Part shown: positions 53,995-63,905 of the stretch, piece by piece | How positions within the stretch are numbered: position 1 is the first letter of the stretch | Layout: the number at the start of each line of letters is the position of its first letter | Source of the DNA: Acinetobacter genomosp. 15BJ | Lineage (GTDB): Bacteria; Pseudomonadota; Gammaproteobacteria; Pseudomonadales; Moraxellaceae | Length of the DNA: 64,000 nucleotides | NCBI RefSeq assembly: GCF_000400715.1 | Contig: NZ_KE007349.1 | Span: forward strand, 90,407 to 154,406 | Direction of reading: 5' to 3' | Program-made: the position numbers and the translations under genes | Notes under the pieces: model-generated | What the model was told of the DNA's origin: nothing | Seen by the model: only the letters and a program-made list of their open reading frames with translations | The model's database searches: none

Positions 53995-55584
53995 ATGTTT
54001 AAAGATGAATTAGCTAATCAGGTAAAGGTTCGTAGAACCTTTGCTATTATTTCCCACCCCGATGCGGGTAAGACCACCATGACAGAAAAACTGTTGTTAT
54101 GGGGTAAGGCGATTCAGGTTGCAGGCATGGTAAAAAGCCGTAAGTCTGACCGTTCAGCAACATCTGACTGGATGGAAATGGAAAAAGAACGTGGGATCTC
54201 GATTACCACGTCAGTCATGCAGTTCCCTTATAAAAAGCACACGATTAACTTACTCGACACGCCGGGACATGAAGATTTCTCGGAAGATACCTATCGTACC
54301 TTGACCGCAGTTGACTCAGCCTTGATGGTCATCGATGGTGCTAAGGGTGTCGAAGAACGTACCATTAAATTGATGGAAGTGTGTCGTATGCGCGACACAC
54401 CAATCATTTCATTTGTGAACAAAATGGACCGTGAAATTCGCGAGCCTTTAGAACTGCTCGACGAAATTGAAAATGTCTTGAATATCCGTTGTGTGCCAAT
54501 TACATGGCCTTTAGGTATGGGGCGTGACTTTGCAGGTGTCTATAACCTGCTTGAAAACAAACTTTATGTTTACAAAGCAGGTTTTGGTTCAACCATTACT
54601 GATATCGAAGTGCGTGATGGTTATGACTATGCTGATATTCGTGAAAAAGTTGGTGAGTTGGCGTGGGCGTCTTTTGAAGAATCACTTGAATTGGTGCAAA
54701 TGGCAAATGAACCACTCGACCGTGAGTTATTCTTGCAAGGTAAACAAACCCCTGTATTGTTCGGTACAGCATTAGGTAACTTTGCGGTTGACCATGTCTT
54801 GGATACATTTATTAATTGGGCGCCAGAGCCGAAGGCACATCCAACTCAAGAACGTATTGTAGATGCCAATGAAGAAGGTTTCACAGGCTTCGTGTTTAAA
54901 ATCCAAGCCAATATGGACCCGAAACACCGTGACCGTATTGCCTTTATGCGTATTTGCTCAGGTAAATATGAAAAAGGCTTGAAAATGAATCATGTACGTA
55001 TCGGTAAAGATGTCCGTATCAGTGATGCATTGACTTTCCTTGCGGGCGAGCGTGAGCATTTGGAAGAAGCTTGGCCGGGTGACATCATTGGTCTACATAA
55101 CCACGGTACCATCCAGATTGGCGATACCTTTACCAGCGGTGAAGATCTACATTTCACTGGTATTCCACACTTCGCTCCTGAAATGTTCCGTCGCGTTCGC
55201 TTAAAAGATCCTTTGAAATCGAAGCAGTTGCAAAAAGGTTTGAAAGAATTATCTGAAGAAGGTGCAACACAGGTCTTCATGCCACAGATCAGTAACGACC
55301 TGATTGTGGGTGCAGTGGGTGTGTTACAGTTCGATGTGGTCGCTTATCGCTTAAAAGAAGAATATAAAGTGGACTGTATTTATGAGCCAGTCAGTGTGCA
55401 TACGGTTCGTTGGGTGCATTGTGATGACGAAAAGATCCTGAATGAGTTTAAGAAAAAAGCGCATGATCAACTTTCAGTTGATGGCGGTGGTCACTTAACT
55501 TATCTTGCACCAAGTCGCGTAAACTTGCAGTTGATGCAAGAACGCTGGCCAGACATTCAGTTCCGTAACACACGAGAACACTAG
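53995..55584 (+). CDS. prfC: Peptide chain release factor 3
   Basis: A 529-residue translational GTPase that recycles RF1/RF2 from the ribosome after termination. The P-loop is SHPDAGKTT, switch II is [18 protein letters not shown], and the specificity loop is FVNKMDRE. Full length is normal. The first 22 or so codons come from the island and differ from the native ones still at 9653-9727 ([11 protein letters not shown] versus LAAQVAQRRTF), so this is a hybrid but functional gene. The attachment repeat lies at codons 15-22. Confidence 0.97.
   Translation: MFKDELANQVKVRRTFAIISHPDAGKTTMTEKLLLWGKAIQVAGMVKSRKSDRSATSDWMEMEKERGISITTSVMQFPYKKHTINLLDTPGHEDFSEDTYRTLTAVDSALMVIDGAKGVEERTIKLMEVCRMRDTPIISFVNKMDREIREPLELLDEIENVLNIRCVPITWPLGMGRDFAGVYNLLENKLYVYKAGFGSTITDIEVRDGYDYADIREKVGELAWASFEESLELVQMANEPLDRELFLQGKQTPVLFGTALGNFAVDHVLDTFINWAPEPKAHPTQERIVDANEEGFTGFVFKIQANMDPKHRDRIAFMRICSGKYEKGLKMNHVRIGKDVRISDALTFLAGEREHLEEAWPGDIIGLHNHGTIQIGDTFTSGEDLHFTGIPHFAPEMFRRVRLKDPLKSKQLQKGLKELSEEGATQVFMPQISNDLIVGAVGVLQFDVVAYRLKEEYKVDCIYEPVSVHTVRWVHCDDEKILNEFKKKAHDQLSVDGGGHLTYLAPSRVNLQLMQERWPDIQFRNTREH
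54037..54059 (+). other. attR: right attachment repeat of the prfC island
   Basis: ACCTTTGCTATTATTTCCC continuing ACCC, 22 of 23 identical to 9695-9717. The crossover must lie in the 14-bp perfect part (54046-54059). Confidence 0.88.
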
Positions 55585-55726
55585 AATCTCCCTTGCGGAG
55601 CTTTAACGCTCCTCACTCATCTTTATAAAAGAGGGACTTTTTCACGAGTCTATAACTATTTAGATTCGTGATGCTCCTCCCTTTTATAAAGGGAGGTTGG
55701 GAGGGATTAAAATAAAGGATGATGCA

Positions 55727-56554
55727 ATGAACACTTTAAAACCACTTTTAGCTGTCAGTATGATGATTGGCATGATGGCTTTAACGGCATGTGATCATCC
55801 GAATAAAAATGAAAGCACTGCAGAGCAGACCAAAGAACAGGCTGCGTCATCGGTCGAAAAAGCTGATGTTCTTCCTTACTTAAATATGAAAGAAGCTAAG
55901 GCTGATTACGCCTTGCCATTTTGTGAAAAAAAGAACTGTATTGATGTCGATATTCAAACCATTAAAACCCAAGATGAATGGCTCAATGCGTGGATTGCCA
56001 AGAATCAGGCCAATGTGATTCAGCAACAAATTGAACAGAATAAAAATCTGACTCTACAACAGGCGATTAATGCCTATGTGAAAAAGTCAGATGAATGGCA
56101 GGATAAATACTCCAAGAATAAAGCCTATGAGCTTCATCTCAGCACGCGTATTGCCTCACAGCGTAATCAATATGTGTTGTTGCAAGTGGGTGTGGATACA
56201 CAACAAGAAGATATTGCAGTGAAAGATCGTTTCTACTTTTTTGTGGCAGATCGTAAGTTGCAAAAGAGTGTTAGCGTTTTGGATGTGATTCAGAAAAATC
56301 AGCAAAATGCCTTAAACCAGATTATTCAAAGCCACTATCAAACATGGGTAGACAAGCAATCGGCAGAAGTGAAAAAGCAGGTGCCGAAAAAATTATATTG
56401 GGGACAGGCAGATTGGTTCTTTGATGGTGAGGGTATTGGATTACATTATCGTGCCAATGAAATTAGTAAGGATGCACCACAGTTGGATATTTATTTGACC
56501 ACTGAACAAAGTAAACAGATGCTTCAAGCTGAAATTTACCAGCAAATGTTCTAA
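55727..56554 (+). CDS. Lipoprotein, DUF3298/RsiV-like paralogue
   Basis: The protein has 275 residues from ATG 55727, with ribosome site AAAGGA; an in-frame TTG at 55697 is unlikely. The signal peptide ends in the lipobox LTAC (Cys20). The domain that follows (PFCEKKNCIDVDIQTIKTQD, LHLSTRIASQRNQYVLLQVG, FFDGEGIGLHYRANEI) resembles that of the next gene and so the RsiV/DUF3298 group, though it lacks the GGAHG block. It is probably periplasmic, with unknown role. Confidence 0.6.
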   Translation: MNTLKPLLAVSMMIGMMALTACDHPNKNESTAEQTKEQAASSVEKADVLPYLNMKEAKADYALPFCEKKNCIDVDIQTIKTQDEWLNAWIAKNQANVIQQQIEQNKNLTLQQAINAYVKKSDEWQDKYSKNKAYELHLSTRIASQRNQYVLLQVGVDTQQEDIAVKDRFYFFVADRKLQKSVSVLDVIQKNQQNALNQIIQSHYQTWVDKQSAEVKKQVPKKLYWGQADWFFDGEGIGLHYRANEISKDAPQLDIYLTTEQSKQMLQAEIYQQMF

Positions 56555-56673
56555 TCGGGTTGAGTACAAGATTTTTGAGATTCGTATAGAAATTGCATGC
56601 ACTGCTAGCGGTTTTGTATGAAGTTCGATAGCATTTAAAAATCTTGTGTAATAACAATGCTGATAGGTTTTAA

Positions 56674-57585
56674 ATGAAAACAATTGCTAAATACAGCGTG
56701 CTTGCTTGTGCAATTCTACTTGCTGCTTGCCAACCGAAATCAGAACCTAAAGAATCACAGGATAAACCGACAGATCCACCAGTACAGCAAACTGCTGAGC
56801 CGATTTTGCGTGGTGAAACGGTGAAGCTACAGGTGACGCTACCTGAATGTAAAGGTAATACCTGCCCAGATTTTACCGTTGAACGATTACAAAGTAATTT
56901 CCCATTCATTGACCAGTTACTGGATCAGCAGATTCTCGATCAACTGAGTAAAATGCTCGATGTCGTTGATGCCGATGCTTCGGCAGCATCTACAGCAAAA
57001 ACGACTGAGCAAAAAACAGGTTTAGATGCACAGGCACAGGACTATGCCAATGCCTTTGTTAAAATAGATGATGAGTTAAAAGCGCTGAGTAGTAGTCATC
57101 AGATCAGCTTGATGGTTAAGCCTAAGATTTTGCAACCGAAAGGTAAGCTGGCAACCGTAGTATTGAATAGCAGCAGTTATTTGGGTGGAGCACATGGTTC
57201 AACCTCACAACGCTACTATAACTTTGATTTAGCGAACCAAAAACAGATTCAATTACATGACCTATTATTGCCGAAGCAAAAGGCAACTTTAGACAAACTG
57301 GCGCATGAAGCATTTAAAGCGTGGATTATCGACTCTAAACTTGCAACTGATCCGAAAGAATATGAACAGGCTTGGCCATTCCAAGTCACCGATAATTTCT
57401 TATTGGGTGAGCAGGGTTTAATCCTGCAATATGGCGAATATGACATTGGTCCTTATGTCGTCGGTTTACCGCGTTTAGTGATTCCATTTAGTGAATTGCA
57501 GGGTGTATTAAAACCTGAATATTTACCAAAAATTGATACGCCAGCAGCATCTACGCCTGCTGCAAGTACCCCAAGTCAAAGTTAA
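56674..57585 (+). CDS. Lipoprotein with DUF3298/RsiV-like domain
   Basis: A 303-residue lipoprotein (lipobox LAAC, Cys19). The C-terminal domain has the DUF3298 signature LGGAHGSTSQRYYNFDLANQ, then IQLHDLLLP, and the final strands LILQYGEYDIGPYVVGLPRL. It ends with a Ser/Ala/Pro-rich tail containing PAASTPAASTP. RsiV-type domains sense lysozyme in Bacillus; in Acinetobacter the role is unknown. The stop overlaps the TatD start by one base (TAATG), suggesting one transcript. Confidence 0.8.
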   Translation: MKTIAKYSVLACAILLAACQPKSEPKESQDKPTDPPVQQTAEPILRGETVKLQVTLPECKGNTCPDFTVERLQSNFPFIDQLLDQQILDQLSKMLDVVDADASAASTAKTTEQKTGLDAQAQDYANAFVKIDDELKALSSSHQISLMVKPKILQPKGKLATVVLNSSSYLGGAHGSTSQRYYNFDLANQKQIQLHDLLLPKQKATLDKLAHEAFKAWIIDSKLATDPKEYEQAWPFQVTDNFLLGEQGLILQYGEYDIGPYVVGLPRLVIPFSELQGVLKPEYLPKIDTPAASTPAASTPSQS

Positions 57586-58400
57586 TGCAACTGTTCGATA
57601 CCCATACCCATTTTGATGTTGCCGATTTTGATCATGATCGGCAACAACTGGCTGAGCAAGCAAAACGGGTTGGGGTCGATGCTTTGGTGTTAATCGGTTT
57701 TGTTGAGTCACGATTCGATGAACTGATCCATACCCATCAACAATTACAAATGTGGGACAAGGTGCCGACCTCTTATCTGGCGCCTGGCTTACATCCATTT
57801 TATATTGAGCAACATCAGCCAGAACATTTACAGCAGCTTGAACAAGTCTTACAGCAACATGACTGTGTGGCTGTAGGTGAAATCGGTTTAGATACTTTTT
57901 TAAAACAGCATAAACAGCCCGAACTGTTTGCCAAGCAACAACATTATTTTATTGAGCAATTGGCATTGGCAACACAGTATCAAAAGCCTGTGTTATTGCA
58001 TATCCGTAAGGCGCATGCAGAAAGCATTGCCATTTTAAAAGCACAAAAATTCAAATTAGGCGGAATTGCTCACGCATTTAGTGGTGGGGTCGAAGAAGCC
58101 AAAGCCTTGGTTAAACTGGGCTTTAAAATCGGGGTGACAGGACAAATCACCAATCCGAATGCCAAAAAATTGCATCAAGTGGTACAAGCGATAGGCAGTG
58201 AAAACTTGGTGATTGAAACGGATTGTCCTGATATGACGCCGTTGTGTTGCCAAACGTCGACCGAGCATCGTACACGTAATACACCAGTCAATCTTCCTTA
58301 TGTATTAGAAAGTTTGGCACAAACTCTTGATCAGCCTGAGTTACAGCTTGCCGCAAGATTATGGCAAAACTCATTGGCCGCATTAAGATTAGAATTTTAG
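57585..58400 (+). CDS. TatD-family metal-dependent hydrolase
   Basis: A 271-residue TIM-barrel metallohydrolase. The metal ligands are visible: LFDTHTHFD (HxH), Glu in VGEIGLDTF, His in PVLLHIRKAH, His in GGIAHAFSG and Asp in LVIETDCPDMTP. TatD-type enzymes are 3'-5' DNases or deacylases. Length is normal. Coupled to the upstream lipoprotein gene. Confidence 0.93.
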   Translation: MQLFDTHTHFDVADFDHDRQQLAEQAKRVGVDALVLIGFVESRFDELIHTHQQLQMWDKVPTSYLAPGLHPFYIEQHQPEHLQQLEQVLQQHDCVAVGEIGLDTFLKQHKQPELFAKQQHYFIEQLALATQYQKPVLLHIRKAHAESIAILKAQKFKLGGIAHAFSGGVEEAKALVKLGFKIGVTGQITNPNAKKLHQVVQAIGSENLVIETDCPDMTPLCCQTSTEHRTRNTPVNLPYVLESLAQTLDQPELQLAARLWQNSLAALRLEF

Positions 58401-58526
58401 AATAATAAGAAAATAATCTTGTTAAAAATAAGATACTAAAAGGGAACATATCTATCTCTAAACAGGGGTACATTAAAGAAAGAAATTCATAATAAACAAA
58501 TCAGCCAATACTGGGAGGGTAACCTT

Positions 58527-61283
58527 ATGGCCAGATATAGCAAAATCAATAGTTTCAATGCTTTAAAAAAACTCACCGTCGGTTCGACATCCTATCAAAT
58601 CTATAGTTTAGCGCGAGCAGCTGAAACTCTTGGCAATATTGATAAATTGCCAAAGTCTTTAAAGGTTTTGCTAGAAAATTTACTGCGTTTTGAAGATCAA
58701 AAAAGTGTAAAAGTAGAGCATATTCAGGCCTTGGTCGATTGGCAGAAAACCAAAAGTTCTGATCAGGAAATTCAGTATCGCCCTGCACGGGTGTTAATGC
58801 AGGATTTCACCGGTGTTCCTGCAGTGGTCGATCTGGCTGCGATGCGTGCCGCAATGTCTCAAGCAGGCGGTGATCCTAATCTGATTAATCCTTTGTCACC
58901 CGTCGATTTAGTCATTGACCATTCGGTGATGGTCGACCATTTTGCCGATGAAAATGCCTTTGCCGAGAACGTTGAAATAGAAATGCAGCGTAATGGTGAG
59001 CGTTATCAATTCCTACGTTGGGGTCAATCTGCGTTTAATAATTTTAGTGTTGTGCCACCCGGTACAGGCATTTGCCACCAAGTCAATTTAGAGTATTTGG
59101 CGCAAGCGGTATGGCTTGGGGAAGATGAAGGCCAAACCTTTGCTTTTCCAGACACTTTGGTTGGAACAGACTCACATACCACCATGATCAATGGACTGGG
59201 AGTTTTAGGCTGGGGGGTGGGTGGTATTGAAGCCGAAGCAGCTATGCTCGGGCAACCTGTATCAATGTTGATTCCAGAAGTGATTGGATTCAAGCTCACA
59301 GGCAAGTTGAATGAAGGCATTACTGCAACCGATTTGGTGCTTACCATTACTCAGATGCTGCGTCAAAAAGGCGTGGTGGGTAAATTCGTTGAATTTTATG
59401 GCGATGGTTTGGCTGATTTACCATTGGCTGATCGCGCGACCATTGCGAATATGGCACCTGAATATGGGGCAACTTGTGGTTTCTTCCCGATTGATGATGT
59501 GACATTGGGATATTTAGCCCTGACAGGACGCAAACAAGAACGTATTGATTTAGTGGAAGCCTATAGTAAAGAACAGGGCTTGTGGCGCCATACAGGCGAT
59601 GAGCCGATTTTTACCGATACATTGAGTTTGGATATGGGGACTGTTCAGGCAAGTTTGGCAGGGCCAAAACGTCCACAAGATCGGGTTTTGTTAGGCGATG
59701 TTCCGAAAACGTTTAATGCGTTGATGGAACTGAATCTCAAACCAGCCAAAGAAGCCAAAGAGCGTTTGGAGAACGAAGGCGGCGGAGGTACGGCTGTTGA
59801 AGCCAAGAAAGCGAATTTAGCGCATGAAGAACCCTCTTGCACCATTGAAGGTAAATCTTACCCATTGAATCATGGGGATGTGGTGATCTCGGCGATTACC
59901 TCATGTACTAATACTTCTAATCCAAGTGTCATGCTGGCAGCTGGTTTGCTGGCGAAAAAGGCTATTGAAAAAGGCTTACAACGTAAACCTTGGGTGAAAA
60001 GCTCATTGGCGCCAGGTTCTAAAGTGGTCACTGATTATTTGGCTGCGGCAGGTTTAACGCCGTACTTGGATGAGTTGGGTTATAACTTGGTCGGTTATGG
60101 TTGTACCACCTGTATTGGTAACTCTGGGCCTTTACCTGAACCGATTGAAGAAGCAATCCAATGCCATGATCTGAATGTGGCTTCGGTGCTTTCAGGTAAC
60201 CGTAACTTTGAGGGACGTGTTCATCCATTGGTAAAAACCAACTGGTTGGCTTCACCGCCACTGGTGGTGGCTTATGGCTTGGCGGGGAATATCCGTACTG
60301 ATTTAACCACACAACCGATTGGACAAGACCAAAATGGACAAGATGTTTATTTGAAAGATATTTGGCCAAGTCAGTTTGAAATTGATCAAGTACTGCAAAA
60401 AGTGAATACTGACATGTTCCATAAAGAATATGCAGCGGTGTTTGACGGTGATGCAACTTGGCAGGCGATCCAGATTCCACAAAGCCAAACCTATGCTTGG
60501 CAGGATAATTCGACTTATATTCGCCATCCGCCATTTTTTGAGGAAATTAATCAGCCTCCGAAAGCCATTACCAATATTGAACAGGCACGTATTTTGGCTG
60601 TGTTGGGCGACTCAGTCACCACCGATCATATTTCTCCGGCAGGAAATATCAAAAAAGACAGCCCAGCAGGACGCTATTTACAGCAGCAGGGGGTTGAGCC
60701 GAAAGACTTCAACTCCTACGGCTCTCGACGCGGTAACCATGAAGTGATGATGCGCGGGACTTTTGCCAATATCCGAATCAAGAATGAAATGCTGGGTGGG
60801 GAAGAAGGTGGAAATACCATTTTCATTCCAACGGGTGAAAAGCAGGCCATCTATGATGCATCCATGCTGTACCAGCAACAGCAAACTCCATTGGTGATTA
60901 TTGCCGGTAAGGAATATGGAACGGGTTCGTCACGAGACTGGGCTGCAAAAGGGACCAATCTCTTAGGCGTTAAAGCGGTCATTGCTGAAAGTTTTGAACG
61001 GATTCACCGTTCTAATTTGGTTGGCATGGGCGTATTGCCATTACAGTTTGTGGATGGGCAAACACGTCAATCCCTGAAACTCACTGGCCGTGAAGTACTC
61101 TCGATTCATGGACTATCTGATGATATCCAACCGCATCAAACGTTAGATATTCAGGTGCTACGAGAAGATGGCAGTCAAGACCAATTTAAAGTGTTGTGCC
61201 GCATTGATACGCTAAATGAGGTGGAATACTTTAAAGCAGGCGGTATTTTGCATTATGTATTACGCAATCTGATTGCTGCATAA
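58527..61283 (+). CDS. acnA: Aconitate hydratase A
   Basis: A 918-residue enzyme converting citrate to isocitrate in the TCA and glyoxylate cycles. The [4Fe-4S] ligands are in AITSCTNTSNPSVMLAAGLL and GYGCTTCIGNSGPLP. Further conserved blocks are VGTDSHTTMINGLGVLGWGV, the swivel domain GDSVTTDHISPAG and YGTGSSRDWAAKGT. Full length. GGGAGGGTAACC precedes the ATG. A strong terminator follows. Confidence 0.97.
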   Translation: MARYSKINSFNALKKLTVGSTSYQIYSLARAAETLGNIDKLPKSLKVLLENLLRFEDQKSVKVEHIQALVDWQKTKSSDQEIQYRPARVLMQDFTGVPAVVDLAAMRAAMSQAGGDPNLINPLSPVDLVIDHSVMVDHFADENAFAENVEIEMQRNGERYQFLRWGQSAFNNFSVVPPGTGICHQVNLEYLAQAVWLGEDEGQTFAFPDTLVGTDSHTTMINGLGVLGWGVGGIEAEAAMLGQPVSMLIPEVIGFKLTGKLNEGITATDLVLTITQMLRQKGVVGKFVEFYGDGLADLPLADRATIANMAPEYGATCGFFPIDDVTLGYLALTGRKQERIDLVEAYSKEQGLWRHTGDEPIFTDTLSLDMGTVQASLAGPKRPQDRVLLGDVPKTFNALMELNLKPAKEAKERLENEGGGGTAVEAKKANLAHEEPSCTIEGKSYPLNHGDVVISAITSCTNTSNPSVMLAAGLLAKKAIEKGLQRKPWVKSSLAPGSKVVTDYLAAAGLTPYLDELGYNLVGYGCTTCIGNSGPLPEPIEEAIQCHDLNVASVLSGNRNFEGRVHPLVKTNWLASPPLVVAYGLAGNIRTDLTTQPIGQDQNGQDVYLKDIWPSQFEIDQVLQKVNTDMFHKEYAAVFDGDATWQAIQIPQSQTYAWQDNSTYIRHPPFFEEINQPPKAITNIEQARILAVLGDSVTTDHISPAGNIKKDSPAGRYLQQQGVEPKDFNSYGSRRGNHEVMMRGTFANIRIKNEMLGGEEGGNTIFIPTGEKQAIYDASMLYQQQQTPLVIIAGKEYGTGSSRDWAAKGTNLLGVKAVIAESFERIHRSNLVGMGVLPLQFVDGQTRQSLKLTGREVLSIHGLSDDIQPHQTLDIQVLREDGSQDQFKVLCRIDTLNEVEYFKAGGILHYVLRNLIAA

Positions 61284-61297
61284 ACGAGACTCTCTCT

Positions 61298-61332
61298 AAA
61301 AAAAGATGAAAGCTGGTCTTTCATCTTTTTTT
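61298..61332 (+). terminator. Rho-independent terminator of acnA
   Basis: AAAAAAAGATGAAAG-CTGGT-CTTTCATCTTTTTTT, a 15-bp perfect stem with A and T runs, starting 15 bases after the stop codon. Confidence 0.92.
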
Positions 61333-61392
61333 GTTTGAATTTCAAGCATTCAGCGTTAAGGTAGTCAGGCCCGATTAAATTGGATAAAGGCT

Positions 61393-62580
61393 TTGAATCA
61401 GTTACCTCGCTATGTTTATTATCTTTTGGTTGCACAGGCCTTTAACCTCATTGCCGCAGTGTTGTCAGTGACGGTATCTGCAATCGTTGGCTTGAAATTA
61501 GCACCCACTCAGGCGCTCGCTACAGTCCCTTATGGTTTGCAGTTTTTAGCGATGCTACTGACCACCTTTATTTTTTCAATTTTGATGAAAAAGCTCGGAC
61601 GGCATTTGGTATTTCAATTTGGCTGCGTCTGCCTTTTCTTTGCTGGTGTTCTCGGTTATTTAGCCCTACAGCAGCAACAATTTTACTTATTGTGCCTGAG
61701 CCATTTTTCACTGGGTTTATTTATCTCAACTGCGAATTTTTATCGCTTTGCTGCCTCTGATCGGCTGGCAACAGATTTAATTCCGAAAGCCACCGCGATG
61801 GTTATTTCTGGTGGTGTGGTCGCTGCGGTGATTGCACCGATGTTGGCAATTCAGTTTCAACAGGTACAAGGCTTACCTGATTTTACTGCGATCTATTTAA
61901 TTTTTAGCCTCTTGGCCTTGCTACTCTCTCCGATCCTGTATTTGTGGAATCAAAAGTTTCAAGTACAACAAACCCAGCAAATAGAGACTGCATCCATTCA
62001 GCGTGCCAAATTACCGAGCACTTTGATTATCGCTGCGGTGATCAGCGGTGCATTTGCCTACTATATTATGAATGTCATGATGATTATGTCCTCCTTGCAT
62101 CTCAAGGAACACCACTCATTTCATTATGCTTCGTTCTCGATTCAGTTACATGTGTTGGCGATGTTTATTCCATCCTTCTTTGTCTCTAAACTGATTCAAA
62201 AATGGGGCACATACACCACGATTTATGTTGGCTTTGCTTTGCTGATGCTATCGTCCCTGATTCCTATGTTTGGCCAAGTTGGAATCTATATTAACGTTGC
62301 TTTGATCGTTCTGGGGGTGGGCTGGAATTTTGCTTATTCAGGTGCATCAACCTTGTTAGCAGGTCTTAACGAGCAGCAAAAACATCGTGTCCAAGGCATC
62401 AATGAAACAGGAATTGCTTTGTTTGCAACTTTGGGGGCATTTTTACCTGCACCGATTTTGAGTAACCTCGGATGGATCAATGCAAATCTATTGGCTTTAT
62501 GCATGAGCCTGATGGTTTTTATCTTGTTGGTTATTTTAATTCGTCGAGATCAACCACCAAGTAAAGTTTCACTGGGCTAA
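61393..62580 (+). CDS. MFS transporter
   Basis: A 395-residue protein with about 12 membrane helices; the first is YVYYLLVAQAFNLIAAVLSV. The loop between helices 2 and 3 has a weak MFS motif (MKKLGRHLVFQFG). Helix 7 onward starts at LIIAAVISGAFAYYIMNVMM. The start is TTG 61393, since no ATG fits; an AAAGG lies very close upstream, so the start is uncertain. The substrate cannot be told. Confidence 0.85.
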   Translation: MNQLPRYVYYLLVAQAFNLIAAVLSVTVSAIVGLKLAPTQALATVPYGLQFLAMLLTTFIFSILMKKLGRHLVFQFGCVCLFFAGVLGYLALQQQQFYLLCLSHFSLGLFISTANFYRFAASDRLATDLIPKATAMVISGGVVAAVIAPMLAIQFQQVQGLPDFTAIYLIFSLLALLLSPILYLWNQKFQVQQTQQIETASIQRAKLPSTLIIAAVISGAFAYYIMNVMMIMSSLHLKEHHSFHYASFSIQLHVLAMFIPSFFVSKLIQKWGTYTTIYVGFALLMLSSLIPMFGQVGIYINVALIVLGVGWNFAYSGASTLLAGLNEQQKHRVQGINETGIALFATLGAFLPAPILSNLGWINANLLALCMSLMVFILLVILIRRDQPPSKVSLG

Positions 62581-62641
62581 CCTAAAACAAGTTAAACACG
62601 GTAAAATAGTACTTTGATTAAAAAGATAGACCACGACTGTG

Positions 62642-63412
62642 ATGACCGATGTTCCTGTAAATGATGAATATGAACGCCGTTTTGCTGGTGTCGCCAAAAT
62701 TTATGGAGAAAATGCCTTTTCGCATTATGAACACAGTCATGTCATGGTGATTGGGATTGGTGGTGTTGGAAGTTGGGCTGTTGAGGCACTGGCACGTACA
62801 GGGATTGGTGAATTGACTTTGGTCGATATGGATGTGGTAGCAGCATCAAATATTAACCGTCAATTGCCAGCGATGAGTTCGACACTCGGTCAAGAGAAAA
62901 TTGAAGTGATGGCGGAACGTTGTCGCCAAATCAATCCACGCATGAAAGTGAATGTGATTGATGACTATCTGACGCCTGAAAATGTCAAAGAAATTTTAAA
63001 TCCAGTACCAAACATTGTTTTGGACTGCATCGATGACGTTAAAGCCAAACTTGCCTTGATGTTGCATTGTCGTTTTAACAAAATCCCGTTGATTGTTTCG
63101 GGCGGTGCGGGTGGCAAACTTGATCCGCTTAAGATTCGCGTGGCGGATTTGTCCAAGACTGAACAAGATCCAATGTTGGCAAAGTTACGTACTCAACTGC
63201 GCTCTATGGGTATTTGCAAAAAGCCCAAAGAGAAATTTGGCATCACTTGCGTGTATTCGATCGATAACCCATTTTCAAGCGCGGATGTTTGCCCAAGTGC
63301 TGGTTTACGCTGCGGGGGATATGGCTCGGCGGTGGTGGTGACCTCAAGCTTTGCCATGGTGGCGGTGGCTGAAGTCTTGAAAAAGCTGGATAAAAAATCA
63401 GGGCTGAAATAA
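62642..63412 (+). CDS. tcdA: tRNA threonylcarbamoyladenosine dehydratase
   Basis: A 256-residue E1-like enzyme that cyclises t6A37 to ct6A in ANN-reading tRNAs. The nucleotide-binding loop is IGIGGVGSWAVEALARTGIG, followed by LVDMDVVAASNINRQLPA and the adenylation region DCIDDVKAKLALM. A TcdA-type C-terminal part follows (VYSIDNPF, GYGSAVVVTSSFAMVAVAEV). The start is ATG 62642 or GTG 62639. Confidence 0.93.
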   Translation: MTDVPVNDEYERRFAGVAKIYGENAFSHYEHSHVMVIGIGGVGSWAVEALARTGIGELTLVDMDVVAASNINRQLPAMSSTLGQEKIEVMAERCRQINPRMKVNVIDDYLTPENVKEILNPVPNIVLDCIDDVKAKLALMLHCRFNKIPLIVSGGAGGKLDPLKIRVADLSKTEQDPMLAKLRTQLRSMGICKKPKEKFGITCVYSIDNPFSSADVCPSAGLRCGGYGSAVVVTSSFAMVAVAEVLKKLDKKSGLK

Positions 63413-63425
63413 TTGCCCCAATAAA

Positions 63426-63905
63426 TTAAGCCTGCGGATACTGTGGTGCTAAGCGGTAATAGCTATACGTCACATTCGGATCTTTATAGACATCATAGCT
63501 AGTTTGCTTATAGTCAGACACCCATTGTGAACCAGTAAAGCCTGCAATGTGCCCATAGCGATGCTTTTTAGTGCGGTGGATAATGTAAATATCACCAGGT
63601 TGTGGGTTGTTAAACTCAGGATTGATTTTCTGATAACCAATTTGCTGTAAGGTGCGTCCCCAGTCTGATGCTGCAACAGGGTGCTGTACAATTTTGGCAC
63701 CCGCCGATTGTAAGGCGATTCTGACAAATTTAGCACATTGAGATGAGCTACGATAAGACGCTCTTTTTGTCAGCTTTTGAGAGAATTTACTCACATCAAT
63801 GGCTGCGTTTGATGGAAGTTTCGGCATCTCTCGATAAGGAATAACCACCTGTTGCGAGGGTGGGTGAATCATACTGTGATCAACTGAAGGTACATCATAA
63901 ATCAT
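63426..63905 (-). CDS. CHAP-like cysteine amidase/peptidase domain protein
   Basis: A 159-residue protein. A Cys in SSQCAKFVRIALQSAG and a His in YGHIAGFTGSQWVSD give the Cys/His/polar arrangement of CHAP or NlpC/P60-like enzymes, with PQPGDIYII as the usual strand between them. Such enzymes cleave peptidoglycan peptides, but here no signal peptide is seen, so a phage-type or inactive role is possible. It is convergent with tcdA (13-base gap). Confidence 0.75.
   Translation of the reverse strand: MIYDVPSVDHSMIHPPSQQVVIPYREMPKLPSNAAIDVSKFSQKLTKRASYRSSSQCAKFVRIALQSAGAKIVQHPVAASDWGRTLQQIGYQKINPEFNNPQPGDIYIIHRTKKHRYGHIAGFTGSQWVSDYKQTSYDVYKDPNVTYSYYRLAPQYPQA

Larger units (their letters stand above)
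9718..54059. mobile_element. Genomic island integrated in the 5' end of prfC
   Basis: About 44.3 kb is bounded by near-identical 23-bp repeats, with a tyrosine integrase next to the left end reading inward. The island's right end supplies a new promoter and the first 22 or so codons of prfC, so the release factor stays expressed. Cargo: Gp2-like gene, DUF932-YqaJ-Gp3-like module, IS elements and several defence systems. No relaxase, type IV secretion or phage structural genes were found, so it is a non-conjugative or mobilisable element, or the remains of one. Internal decay (three pseudogene remnants) suggests an assembled, partly degraded island. Confidence 0.85.

Noticed and set aside
9718..54059. 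Prophage or conjugative element
   Set aside because: No capsid, tail, terminase, relaxase or type IV secretion gene is visible. Integrase, YqaJ and the Gp2-like gene alone do not suffice.
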